From Pseudomonas sp. KUIN-1 (GTDB lineage: Bacteria > Pseudomonadota > Gammaproteobacteria > Pseudomonadales > Pseudomonadaceae), in NCBI RefSeq assembly GCF_009176725.1, contig NZ_AP020337.1, positions 3,162,001 to 3,226,000 of the forward strand: 64,000 nucleotides of DNA, written 5' to 3'. The translations under genes and the position numbers were made by a program. The notes beneath the pieces are model-generated. The model was not told the DNA's origin. It made no database searches and saw nothing but the letters and a program-made list of their open reading frames with translations. Of this stretch, positions 46,672 to 54,966 are shown piece by piece; position 1 is the first letter of the stretch, and every line of letters starts with the position of its first letter.

Positions 46672-47253
46672 ATGAGAGTTACCAAGACGCAGGCCCAGGC
46701 CAACCGGGCACACATCGTCGAGACGGCGTCCGTCCAGTTTCGCGAGCATGGCTATGACGGTGTCGGGGTGGCCGATCTGATGGCTGCGGCAGGCTTTACC
46801 CACGGCGGGTTCTACAAGCATTTCGCTTCCAAATCCGACCTGATGGCCGAGTCGGCAGCCTGCGCCATCGCGCAGACCGTGGCGAAATCGACCGGCATCG
46901 ATCCAGCGCAGTTCATCGATTACTACCTGTCACGAGAGCATCGCGACAACCTTGGCACGGGCTGCCCCATGGCCGCGCTGAGCGGCGATGCAGCGCGCCA
47001 GTCGGACGAGGTCAAAACAACCTTCGCCGAAGGCATCGAAAGCCTGCTGGCAGCGCTTGCTCCCGCGCAGGCAGCGCCCGGCGACGAAGAATGGAAGCAG
47101 GCACGGGCAAACACCATCGACCGCTTTGCCCATGCGCTGGGGGCACTGCTGCTGTCACGCAGCTGCCCGAATGACTCGCCGCTGGCGGACGAAATACTCG
47201 AGGTGTGCCGCGCGAAGATGCGGGCACAACTGGAGTCCGGGCAGGCCGACTGA
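46672..47253 (+). CDS. TetR-family transcriptional regulator
   Basis: A 193-residue TetR protein with the helix-turn-helix GVADLMAAAGFTHGGFYKHFASKSDL (residues about 25-55) and a helical ligand domain with the TetR-C pattern of AcuR/YxaF-like proteins. It is divergent from the MRJP-like gene (278-bp gap) and convergent with the second pxpC. Likely control of the MRJP-ABM pair is inferred from position. Confidence 0.87.
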   Translation: MRVTKTQAQANRAHIVETASVQFREHGYDGVGVADLMAAAGFTHGGFYKHFASKSDLMAESAACAIAQTVAKSTGIDPAQFIDYYLSREHRDNLGTGCPMAALSGDAARQSDEVKTTFAEGIESLLAALAPAQAAPGDEEWKQARANTIDRFAHALGALLLSRSCPNDSPLADEILEVCRAKMRAQLESGQAD

Positions 47254-47258
47254 CAGCC

Positions 47259-48233
47259 TCAGGAAGGAAACAGTTTGCTCAGGCACGCCAGCTTCTTCTT
47301 GTATGACTTGCGCGCCTCCAGCGCCTCCTCCAGCGTTACGGCCACGAATCGGGCGGTCTGATTGGGTTGCATCTGACCGATCAGATCCAGGTCCGCGCTG
47401 ATCACCGTGCCGATCATCGCGTAGCCCCCGCCCGACACCGCATCACGGTGCAACACAATCGGTTCCAGCCCGGCAGGCACCTGAATCGAACCGATCGGGT
47501 AGCAGCTGTCGACGATATTGGATGGATCGGAACCGGCGCCGAAGGGCTGCTCCCTGGGCTGGAAGGTCAGCGCCCTGCCCCCCTTGAAGCGATAACCGAT
47601 GCGGTCGGCTTCCGACCCTACGCTCCAGGGCTCGGAGAAAAAACTGGTGGCAGCAAATTCGGTCAGGCGCTCGTAATACAGGCCCGGCACGACCCGCAGA
47701 TACACCTCACCACCCAGAGACTGGCGCAAGGCCATCGGCAGGCTGGCCCCGGCACGTCCCTTGCCGCTTGGCGTGCCTATCGGCAACTGGTCATCAGCGG
47801 CCAGTCTACGACCCTGAAAACCGCCAAGTGCACCCAACGTGTAAGTCGAACGGCTGCCCAGCACCAGCGGCACATCAATGCCGCCGGCGACGGCCAGATA
47901 GGTGCGCGCACCGTCCTTGGGGAAGTCGAAACGCAGCACTTGCCCGGCCTTCACCGCAAAGGCGGTGTCGTGGTGCATTTCCACACCGTCGAGGCGCGCC
48001 GCCATGTGTGCGCCGCAGACCGCAGCCAACGTATCGCACTGAAACTCCAGTTCCGGTCCCAGCAGCGTGCATTCAAGCCCGGCAGCGCCGGGTGGATTCC
48101 CGACCAGCTGATTGGCGGCGCTGAGGGCGTACTGGTCGAGCGCACCGGAGGGCGGAATGCCCAGGTGATAATAGCCCTCGCGACCGAGGTCCTGAACCGA
48201 GGTGGCCAGACCGGGTTTGAGCACCTTGATCAT
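47259..48233 (-). CDS. pxpC: 5-oxoprolinase subunit C-like, AHS2 family (cluster 2)
   Basis: A 324-residue AHS2/KipA protein: TSVQDLGREGYYHLGIPPSGALD, YLAVAGGIDVPLVLGSRST, GALGGFQGR, GSIQVPAGLEPIVLHRDAVSGGGYAMIG. It is a paralogue of the cluster 1 copy but clearly distinct in sequence. It starts inside the stop of the PxpB-like gene (ATGA). No biotin carboxylase or carrier gene is in this cluster. Confidence 0.88.
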   Translation of the reverse strand: MIKVLKPGLATSVQDLGREGYYHLGIPPSGALDQYALSAANQLVGNPPGAAGLECTLLGPELEFQCDTLAAVCGAHMAARLDGVEMHHDTAFAVKAGQVLRFDFPKDGARTYLAVAGGIDVPLVLGSRSTYTLGALGGFQGRRLAADDQLPIGTPSGKGRAGASLPMALRQSLGGEVYLRVVPGLYYERLTEFAATSFFSEPWSVGSEADRIGYRFKGGRALTFQPREQPFGAGSDPSNIVDSCYPIGSIQVPAGLEPIVLHRDAVSGGGYAMIGTVISADLDLIGQMQPNQTARFVAVTLEEALEARKSYKKKLACLSKLFPS

Positions 48234-49102
48234 GCCAGCACCTCCTGCAACGACTTGGGATAGCCCACCGGATCGGCCAGAAAGGCATCCAGGGAAAACT
48301 CGACCGGGCGGATGAGCAGGTCGAAGCGCCCGGCTTCCACCTCTGCGACAGCCTCGTCATAGGCTTGCCGGTCAAGCGGTTTGAACTGGACGATATCGCC
48401 CGGCCGGAAGAACACCATGTGCTCTTTCAGGTAGGCCAGCTTCTGCTGTGGGTCATAGATCGGCGCAGGAGTGACGCCAAACATCTGATAACCGCCCGCT
48501 CCGCGTACCGAATAGATGCAGCCGAAGCAGCCGCCGTGGCCGAGTGTGTGCTTGGGAGTATCGGTGCGCGGACGCAGGTATTTGGGCACCTGCAGCTGAC
48601 GCTCGCGTTCCACCATCTGGAACATGAACGGCAGACCGGCGACAAAACCGACCATCGAAACGAACCACGGTGCGCCGCTGTGTGCGGCGATGAAGGCATC
48701 GACATCCGCCAGGTTATTGATGCGCGCAGCGTATTCCAGGTCGGTGGAACCGGGGTCCTGATGGCGGTCACGAAAACGCATCAGGGTCTCGTGGGTCCAT
48801 GGATCGTTGTACAGCACCGGGATCTCGATGATCCGGGTCTGCAGGGTACGTTCGGCGACCGCACCGGCCTCGGCCGCCCTCACCGCTTCAAGCAAGACGT
48901 GTGGTGCGATGCGGTCCGGGTCAAAACGAATCTGGAATGACGCGTTGGCCAGGCACACGTCCAGCACACCGTCCAGCGCCAGACGCTCGACCGCACGGGT
49001 CACCGCCAGCCCCTTGAAAAATGCTTCCAGCGACATACTGTCACTGACCTCGGCGAACAGATGTTCATCAGCGCCAAAGCTGTAGCGAATCGGATCAGCC
49101 AT
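48230..49102 (-). CDS. PxpB-like protein, long divergent form (cluster 2)
   Basis: A 290-residue AHS1-family protein, about 70 residues longer than cluster 1 PxpB. The start at 49102 has AAAGGA upstream. Where typical PxpB has an AGSVxIGGxQTGI segment, this one has a different stretch with HTLGHGGCFGCIYSVRGAGGYQMFGV, including two cysteines in GCFGC. The first half (FGADEHLFAEVSDSMSLEAFFKGL, IIEIPVLYNDPWTHE) still fits AHS1. It lies between pxpA and pxpC copies, so a related but altered ATP-dependent amide or lactam reaction is likely. Confidence 0.8.
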   Translation of the reverse strand: MADPIRYSFGADEHLFAEVSDSMSLEAFFKGLAVTRAVERLALDGVLDVCLANASFQIRFDPDRIAPHVLLEAVRAAEAGAVAERTLQTRIIEIPVLYNDPWTHETLMRFRDRHQDPGSTDLEYAARINNLADVDAFIAAHSGAPWFVSMVGFVAGLPFMFQMVERERQLQVPKYLRPRTDTPKHTLGHGGCFGCIYSVRGAGGYQMFGVTPAPIYDPQQKLAYLKEHMVFFRPGDIVQFKPLDRQAYDEAVAEVEAGRFDLLIRPVEFSLDAFLADPVGYPKSLQEVLA

Positions 49103-49188
49103 GTCTGTTCCTTTCTTGAAATCGTTGTAGAACGGCAGGCAAAAATCAGTAACACGGCTCGTGCGTCTTTGCGCATGATGCCTTTTAT

Positions 49189-49944
49189 TCAACGCGGCGC
49201 ACGCACCTTGATGCCCGCAGCGTCGAGCGCCAGGCGTGTCGCTTCTGCAAGGTCCAGCGCGCCCGGCGTGTCGCTGTGCAGGCAGATCGAATCGAATTCG
49301 ATGCTCAGGTCCTCACCCTCGACAGTACGCACCAGACCTTGCAGGCACGCGCGCACCACGCGGGCTGCGACTTCGGTCGGGTCCAGGGCGCGTACGTGAC
49401 GAGTGAAGACGATGGAGCCGCTGAGGTCGTAAGCGCGATCAGCGTAGAACTCGCGGATCACCGGCTGGCCCAGCTCTTCGGCGATCTTGCAGATAACCGA
49501 ACCGGGCATGCAGTAGAGCAGCAAATCAGGCTCCAGGCGCTGCAGGTTCTCCACCAGCAGTCGGGCTGCGGCTTCATCCCTGGCCAGGTGCATGTACAAG
49601 GCGCCATGGGGTTTGAAATGCTGTAAGGCCACGCCTTGCACCCGCGCAAGCTCGCGCAGGGCACCCAGTTGGTAGAGCATGTCGTCGACCAGTTCCTGGG
49701 GCGTCGAGTTGATATGTCGGCGGCCAAAGCCGACCAGATCGCGGAACCCTGGGTGTGCACCGATAGCAACGCCCAGACGTTTCGCCTGCTCGATCGTGCG
49801 GCGCATGGTGCCAGGGTCACCCGCGTGAAAACCGGTCGCAATATTGGCGGAGCTGATATAGGTCATCAATTCAGTATCGACGCCGTCACCAATGGTCCAC
49901 GCGCCAAAGCTTTCACCCATGTCCGAGTTGAAATCCACCTGCAT
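49189..49944 (-). CDS. pxpA: 5-oxoprolinase subunit A-like, LamB/YcsF family (cluster 2)
   Basis: A 251-residue LamB/YcsF protein with [55 protein letters not shown] and [12 protein letters not shown], all canonical. It is the first gene of cluster 2, 86 bp before the PxpB-like start, and divergent from a LysR gene (155 bp). It is an intact paralogue of the cluster 1 PxpA. Confidence 0.9.
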   Translation of the reverse strand: MQVDFNSDMGESFGAWTIGDGVDTELMTYISSANIATGFHAGDPGTMRRTIEQAKRLGVAIGAHPGFRDLVGFGRRHINSTPQELVDDMLYQLGALRELARVQGVALQHFKPHGALYMHLARDEAAARLLVENLQRLEPDLLLYCMPGSVICKIAEELGQPVIREFYADRAYDLSGSIVFTRHVRALDPTEVAARVVRACLQGLVRTVEGEDLSIEFDSICLHSDTPGALDLAEATRLALDAAGIKVRAPR

Positions 49945-50035
49945 GGCTGTTGCTCCTGTGGCTGGCCGGACAAGGGGCTATCCGGCTTCATGCAAACCAC
50001 GTTAAATTCAGTTGCACCCCTTGGGTAGATCTATT

Positions 50036-50067
50036 AACAGATACGCCATCTTCTGAAAAACAGATAC
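50036..50067. promoter_or_regulatory. Direct repeat AACAGATAC in the pxpA-LysR gap
   Basis: AACAGATAC occurs at 50036-50044 and 50059-50067, 23 bp apart (about two helical turns), in the divergent gap. A small palindrome TAGATCTA lies next to it at 50026-50033. Candidate site for the LysR protein encoded at 50100. Confidence 0.35.
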
Positions 50068-50099
50068 CCCGCCCATTGGAACCTCTGTCTGGAGTGCTT

Positions 50100-51017
50100 A
50101 TGTCCCTGACCTTGCGCCAGGTCCGTTATTTCGTGGCAACTGCCGAGATCGGGCAGATATCGCAGGCGGCCATTCACCTGAACATCTCCCAGTCGGCGGT
50201 CACCACGGCGATCAAGGAACTGGAGGGTATGCTCGGCACCCTGCTGTTTCAACGCTCGGCGCAAGGCATGAGCCTGACTGAAGCAGGCCGTCATTTTCTC
50301 AACAGGGCTTACGTCATTCTGCGCAGCGTCGATGATGCGCTGAACAGTCCGCTGCCCGATATCCGTGCCAGCGGCGTATTGCGCCTGGCCGCCAGCTACA
50401 CGGTCATCGGCTACTTTCTGCCGCATCATTTGCAGCGCCTGGAACACTGGCACCCGGACGTGGCCATCGAAGTGCATGAGCAGGAACGACACGCCATCGA
50501 ACAAGGCCTGCTGCAAGGTCGCTTCGACATGGCGGTGGTGCTGACAGCAAATATCACTCACCCGGATATTATCTCGGAAACGTTGTTCAACTCCGAGCGC
50601 CGCCTATGGCTGTCCAGCCATCACCCACTGTGCCAACGCGCTTCTGTCAGCCTCGCCGATGTCGCGCAGGAGCCCTATATCCTGTTGACCGTCGACGAAG
50701 CCGAACAAAGCGCCATGCGCTATTGGGAGCTGGCCGGACAGCAGCCCAACGTCAGAATCCGTACCAGCTCGGTGGAAGCCGTGCGCAGCATGGTCGCCAA
50801 CGGCAGCGGCGTGGCGATCCTTTCCGATCTGGTGCATCGCCCCTGGTCGCTGGAAGGCAAGCGTATCGAAACGATCACCGTCACCGACACGGTAACGCCC
50901 ATGAGCGTCGGCCTGGCCTGGCACCGCGAACGAGAACTGAGCCCGGCGATGCAGGCATTCCGCAACTATTTCCACGATGCATTTCTGGCCCCGCAGCAAC
51001 TGTCGGCACGGCGTTGA
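50100..51017 (+). CDS. LysR-family regulator of pxp cluster 2
   Basis: A 305-residue LysR protein from the ATG at 50100 with GGAG 5 bp upstream. HTH (ISQAAIHLNISQSAVTTAIKELEGMLG, residues about 18-45) and a C-terminal effector domain are intact. It is divergent from pxpA of cluster 2, so regulation of that operon is likely. The effector may be the cluster's substrate. Confidence 0.88.
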   Translation: MSLTLRQVRYFVATAEIGQISQAAIHLNISQSAVTTAIKELEGMLGTLLFQRSAQGMSLTEAGRHFLNRAYVILRSVDDALNSPLPDIRASGVLRLAASYTVIGYFLPHHLQRLEHWHPDVAIEVHEQERHAIEQGLLQGRFDMAVVLTANITHPDIISETLFNSERRLWLSSHHPLCQRASVSLADVAQEPYILLTVDEAEQSAMRYWELAGQQPNVRIRTSSVEAVRSMVANGSGVAILSDLVHRPWSLEGKRIETITVTDTVTPMSVGLAWHRERELSPAMQAFRNYFHDAFLAPQQLSARR

Positions 51018-51148
51018 ACCCGCGACACGCTATTGCGGATGGCGTGCCGGTGGCCGAGTGACCTGGCTGTATGGCTTTGATTTCGAGATCAAGGTCATCG
51101 CCAGGTTGCCGGAAGCCGTCGAGCAATAACCGGGCGGCCTGCGTTCAC

Positions 51149-51490
51149 TCAGCGGCGAATCGGCACCACGCGGTCGCTGGCATCCGCCGCCAGGGGCTCT
51201 TCGAACTGCTGGAAAAACTGCCCGGACACCACATGATCGAGAAACTGCGCCTGCTCTTCGGTGGCCAGGCGTATCGGCGAGTAGCCGTCGGCATCGGGCA
51301 CAGCGAAAAGGCGCGCCTTGCGTTCATGAGCCACCGCGATGAACGCCCTTTTCTCTTCGTCGGACATCGACGAAAAACAATCGCAAAGATTTTCCAGCGA
51401 GCGCACCGCCAGATCCTGGTCGAGCTGCTTGTCATCCGTGAACATCAAATGCCAGACGAAATCGAAAGAAAGCTCAGCGAGGGCACGCAT
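51149..51490 (-). CDS. Small cytoplasmic protein of unknown function
   Basis: A 113-residue hydrophilic, acidic, helical protein from an ATG at 51490. It contains SSMSDEEKRAFIAVAHERKARL and LATEEQAQFLDHVVSGQFFQQF. No signal peptide, membrane segment or known family is recognised. An upstream extension of 38 codons is open but overlaps a repetitive GC stretch and has no clear site. It precedes the thiolase-terminator region and is probably a separate unit. Confidence 0.6.
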   Translation of the reverse strand: MRALAELSFDFVWHLMFTDDKQLDQDLAVRSLENLCDCFSSMSDEEKRAFIAVAHERKARLFAVPDADGYSPIRLATEEQAQFLDHVVSGQFFQQFEEPLAADASDRVVPIRR

Positions 51491-51588
51491 AGACGGGGTT
51501 CCGTGGGATCGAGAGATGCGAGATTCACCGTTCGCTACGATTCGGTCAAGCGCTAAAGGATGACCTGCGTGGGGCGTAGCGTTTAACG

Positions 51589-51621
51589 CAGGAAAATGTC
51601 GCATTTGCGGGCATTTTCCTG
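51589..51621 (-). terminator. Terminator hairpin after the ferulate operon
   Basis: A 10-bp inverted repeat (CAGGAAAATG/CATTTTCCTG) with a 13-base loop just past the thiolase stop. It has no strong T run but fits as an operon end. Confidence 0.5.
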
Positions 51622-51622
51622 G

Positions 51623-52873
51623 TTAGACAGCGCTGCAGGCATAGCGGGGATTCTCGATCAGCAGCGCCATGCCCTGCCCGCCGCCGACGCAGGCTGCAGC
51701 GATACCGTAGCGCAAGCCTGCGTCGCGCAGTTGCCGGGCCAGGGTCATGACCAGACGCAGCCCGGTGGCTGCCAACGGGTGGCCCAGGCCCAGTGATCCA
51801 CCCAGGCAGTTGAGCCGCTCGTGGTCAAGCTCCAGCGTTTGTGCCACTGCCAGAACCTGAGCGGCCTGCGCTTCATTGATTTCCAGTCGACCGATATCCC
51901 TCAGTGCCAGCCCGCTGCGCTGTAACAGCAAGCGGATCGCAGGTGCGGGGCCAATGCACATGAACTCTGGCGCCACACCCGTCACCGCGCTGGCCAGCAG
52001 ATGCGCCAACACCGGTCGCGTCGATTGTGAAGCACGCCCCACCAGGGCCGCCGCCGCGCCATCGACCACCGCACAGCTATTGCCTGCGGTCTGCACCCCG
52101 TTCGCGTGAATGGCGCGCAGACGCGATAACGCTGCCAGATGGGTCGCACGCGGATGGCTGTCCTGCGCGACCACTTCAACCCCTCGCGGCAACTCGATGC
52201 CGCGCGGCTGATAGCCTTCCAGCGCAAAGCGCTCGCTGCTGACCGGGACAATTTCCTCGGTCCATTTGCCGGAAACCTGCGACTGCAGCGCCCGTTCATG
52301 GCTGAGCAAGGCATAGCGGTCCACCGCCTCACGGCTCAACCCATGACGCCTTGCGAGGTTGTCTGCCGTGGCGATCATGTCCATCGCCGGTGCCGGGTCA
52401 TACAGCGCTTCCCAGAGAAAATCCTTGAACTGCACAGCGGCACCGAGCGAGAAGCCATTGCGGTGGGTATAGGCCGCGATCGGGTTGCGCGACATGGACT
52501 CGGCGGCGACGCACAGCGCCATCTGCCCGCCTTCGCCCATGTGCAAGGCGGCCTGGCGCAACAATTCGAAACCGGTGGCACAGATACGCTGCACACCCAA
52601 TGCCGGAACGCTGTGCGCGACGCCGCTGTACAGGCCGATGTGCCGGGGCAGCAGGTAGGCATCGAAACTGGCCTGCGCCATCGAACCGGCCAGTACGCTG
52701 TCGACCTGATCCGCCTGAATGGAGGCACGCGCCAGAACCTCGCGGCCGACCTTGATACCCAGATCGATGGGCGAGACAGGTGCCAGAGCACCGCCCAGAT
52801 CCACCCAGGGCGTGCGCACCGCATCGACGATGGCCACGTCACTGAATGCCGAATACTGCCCGCTGCCACTCAT
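51623..52873 (-). CDS. aat: Thiolase of the ferulate operon
   Basis: A 416-residue thiolase. The acyl-accepting cysteine is Cys98 in RICATGFE, the asparagine loop is NEAQAAQVLA, the catalytic histidine is in GLGHPLAATG and the second cysteine in AACVGGGQG. It begins in the stop of fcs (ATGA). In pseudomonads a beta-ketothiolase called aat accompanies fcs and ech and would serve a beta-oxidative route for hydroxycinnamoyl-CoA, although the main route uses Ech. Confidence 0.85.
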   Translation of the reverse strand: MSGSGQYSAFSDVAIVDAVRTPWVDLGGALAPVSPIDLGIKVGREVLARASIQADQVDSVLAGSMAQASFDAYLLPRHIGLYSGVAHSVPALGVQRICATGFELLRQAALHMGEGGQMALCVAAESMSRNPIAAYTHRNGFSLGAAVQFKDFLWEALYDPAPAMDMIATADNLARRHGLSREAVDRYALLSHERALQSQVSGKWTEEIVPVSSERFALEGYQPRGIELPRGVEVVAQDSHPRATHLAALSRLRAIHANGVQTAGNSCAVVDGAAAALVGRASQSTRPVLAHLLASAVTGVAPEFMCIGPAPAIRLLLQRSGLALRDIGRLEINEAQAAQVLAVAQTLELDHERLNCLGGSLGLGHPLAATGLRLVMTLARQLRDAGLRYGIAAACVGGGQGMALLIENPRYACSAV

Positions 52874-54771
52874 GCCTTGGGCTCGGCACGGAGCTTGTCC
52901 GGATCCTGATCACGGTACAGCGCTTCGACCTTGTCTGCGCGCCACTGCAGAACAGCGCGCTGGTTGATCGACCCCTTGTCGGTAATTTCGCCGCGATCAA
53001 TGGACGCGGGCTGATCAAGCAGCACGATCCACTCCAGCCTGCTGGCGTTGCCGTTCGCGCCCTGATTCAGGCGCGCCAGCCAGCCGGCGAACCACTCACG
53101 TACCGGCGCACTGGCCAGTACCTGTGCATCCGTGGCCTGTGCATCCAGCCCGGCCAGTTGCCGACACTCGTGCACTCTGGGAAACACCAGCGCCCCGAGG
53201 CATTCGCGGTCAGGCGCGGTGATGACCACATCCTGCACGTACGGCGAGCCTTCCAGCACCGCCCGATTGCGCATCGGCCCGACACTGACGAACACGCCCG
53301 ACGACAGCTTGAAATCCTCGGCCAGACGCCCGTCGAACATCAGGCCCAGCTCGGGTGCCGCAGGATCGGCAAGCTTGATCGCATCGCCGGAGCAATAGAA
53401 GCCGTTCTCGTCGAACACTTCGGCAGTCTGCTGCGGCGAGCGCCAATAGCCCGGCATGATGTGCGGACCACGAAAACGCCCTTCGAGCTTGCCATCCACC
53501 GGCACCAGACACACTTCGCATCCCGGTGCGGGCAGGCCGATGTAACCGGCCATCGACAAGGGCCCGGTGGTGAAGGTGCAGGACGGCGCAGCCTCGGTCA
53601 TGCCCAGTCCGGCCATCATGCGAATCCGCTCGCCGCAATGCTGCTCGGCCACCCGGTCAAGGCGATCCCAGATGCTTTGCGACAGGCCGGCAGCGGCGAA
53701 GAAGAACAGCTTGATACGCGAGAAGAATCGCTCGCGCAGCTCGGCGTCCTGCTCCAGTGCGTTGACCAGCTCCTCCCAGCCCTTGGGCACAGTCAGGTAA
53801 GCGGTAGGCGAAATTTCCTTGAGGTTGCGCAGGGTCTCGGCGAAGCCTTGAACGGTTGGCTTGCCGTTGTCCAGATAGAACGTGCCACCGTTGTACAGCA
53901 CGATGCCGAGATTATGACTGCCGCCGAAGGTGTGGTTCCAGGGCAGCCAGTCGACCAGCACGGGCGGCTCTTCGCCGAACACCGGAAATGTCTGCAACAG
54001 CATCTGTTGATTGGCACACAGCATGCGCTGGGTGGTCACCACCGCCTTGGGCAGTTTGGTCGAGCCCGAGGTGAACAGAAACTTGGCGATGGTGTTGGGG
54101 CCGCTGGCCAGGAAAGCGGCATCCGCCTCGCTGCCACCCGGTTCTTCGAGCAGGCTGGCGAAGCTCAGCGCAGGCCTGCCATTGAGCTGTCCGCGTACAG
54201 TGATGACCGGCGTGTCGGCCGCAATGACCGCATCGATGGCTCGCTGAAACGGCGCGGCATCACTGACAAATACCAGTCCTGGCCGCAACACGTCGCAGAC
54301 GTGTCGTAACTTGGCGAAATCCTGAGACATGACCGAATACGCCGGTGAGACCGGGCAGTAGGGAATGCCGGCGTACATGGCACCCAGAGCGAGCTGCAAG
54401 TGCTCGATGTCATTACCTGACAGCAACGCCAGCGGCCGATCGGCGGAAAGTCCGTACGCCAGCAGGCTCTGTGCGATAGCGCGCACGTCAGTCAGCATCT
54501 CGGCATAACTGACCTTGCGCCAGCCGCCACGGCTGTCGCGGGCGGCAATGAAGGTCTGTTGCGGACGCAACTGCGCCCAATGCACCAGTCGGTCGAGCAG
54601 CCGGTCGGGTAACCGGGCCAGGGGTTCCAGGGCCCGCATGTGCAGAACGCCCTGCTCTTCCCGCACCTCGATGGGCGGGTGGCCGATGGAGACCTGACGA
54701 TAGCGCGGTGGATTATCTTCACTCTGCAGCGTTGACGATCTGATATCGGAACTCACGTGCGTTCTCTCCAT
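52870..54771 (-). CDS. fcs: Feruloyl-CoA synthetase
   Basis: A 633-residue adenylate-forming ligase. The ATP-binding motif is FTSGSTKLPK, followed by the GLGMTEAAPSCTF and YCSGDAIKL acceptor motifs and a C-terminal lysine domain. Length and position beside ech and vdh fit Fcs, which activates ferulate, coumarate and caffeate with ATP and CoA. The ATG at 54771 was chosen over a TTG one codon upstream. Its stop overlaps the thiolase start. It lies 181 bp after vdh, a gap containing a short tandem repeat. Confidence 0.93.
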   Translation of the reverse strand: MERTHVSSDIRSSTLQSEDNPPRYRQVSIGHPPIEVREEQGVLHMRALEPLARLPDRLLDRLVHWAQLRPQQTFIAARDSRGGWRKVSYAEMLTDVRAIAQSLLAYGLSADRPLALLSGNDIEHLQLALGAMYAGIPYCPVSPAYSVMSQDFAKLRHVCDVLRPGLVFVSDAAPFQRAIDAVIAADTPVITVRGQLNGRPALSFASLLEEPGGSEADAAFLASGPNTIAKFLFTSGSTKLPKAVVTTQRMLCANQQMLLQTFPVFGEEPPVLVDWLPWNHTFGGSHNLGIVLYNGGTFYLDNGKPTVQGFAETLRNLKEISPTAYLTVPKGWEELVNALEQDAELRERFFSRIKLFFFAAAGLSQSIWDRLDRVAEQHCGERIRMMAGLGMTEAAPSCTFTTGPLSMAGYIGLPAPGCEVCLVPVDGKLEGRFRGPHIMPGYWRSPQQTAEVFDENGFYCSGDAIKLADPAAPELGLMFDGRLAEDFKLSSGVFVSVGPMRNRAVLEGSPYVQDVVITAPDRECLGALVFPRVHECRQLAGLDAQATDAQVLASAPVREWFAGWLARLNQGANGNASRLEWIVLLDQPASIDRGEITDKGSINQRAVLQWRADKVEALYRDQDPDKLRAEPKA

Positions 54772-54910
54772 CAAGGTACGCAGGCGCCAAACGCCATGCA
54801 GCAGTTCGGGCCGAGCGTTGCAGCACCAGGCTGCAGCCTTGTTATTGTTGTGCCTGACTCACCGGAAGCTCAGTCTTGTGCAAAGACCGTTGCCGCCGGC
54901 CTGGAAGGGT

Positions 54911-54966
54911 TCAGATCGGATGGCTCAGATCGGATGGCTCAGATCGGAGGCCTCATATCGGATAGT
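54911..54966. repeat. 14-bp tandem repeat at the vdh stop
   Basis: TCAGATCGGATGGC occurs twice exactly (54911-54938), then as TCAGATCGGAGGCC and a degenerate fourth copy starting TCATATCGGA. The last copy contains the vdh stop codon and final codons. It looks like a slippage expansion in the vdh-fcs gap. Confidence 0.85.

Noticed and set aside
52846..54309. A 487-codon plus-strand frame
   Set aside because: Antisense to fcs, which has complete ligase motifs.
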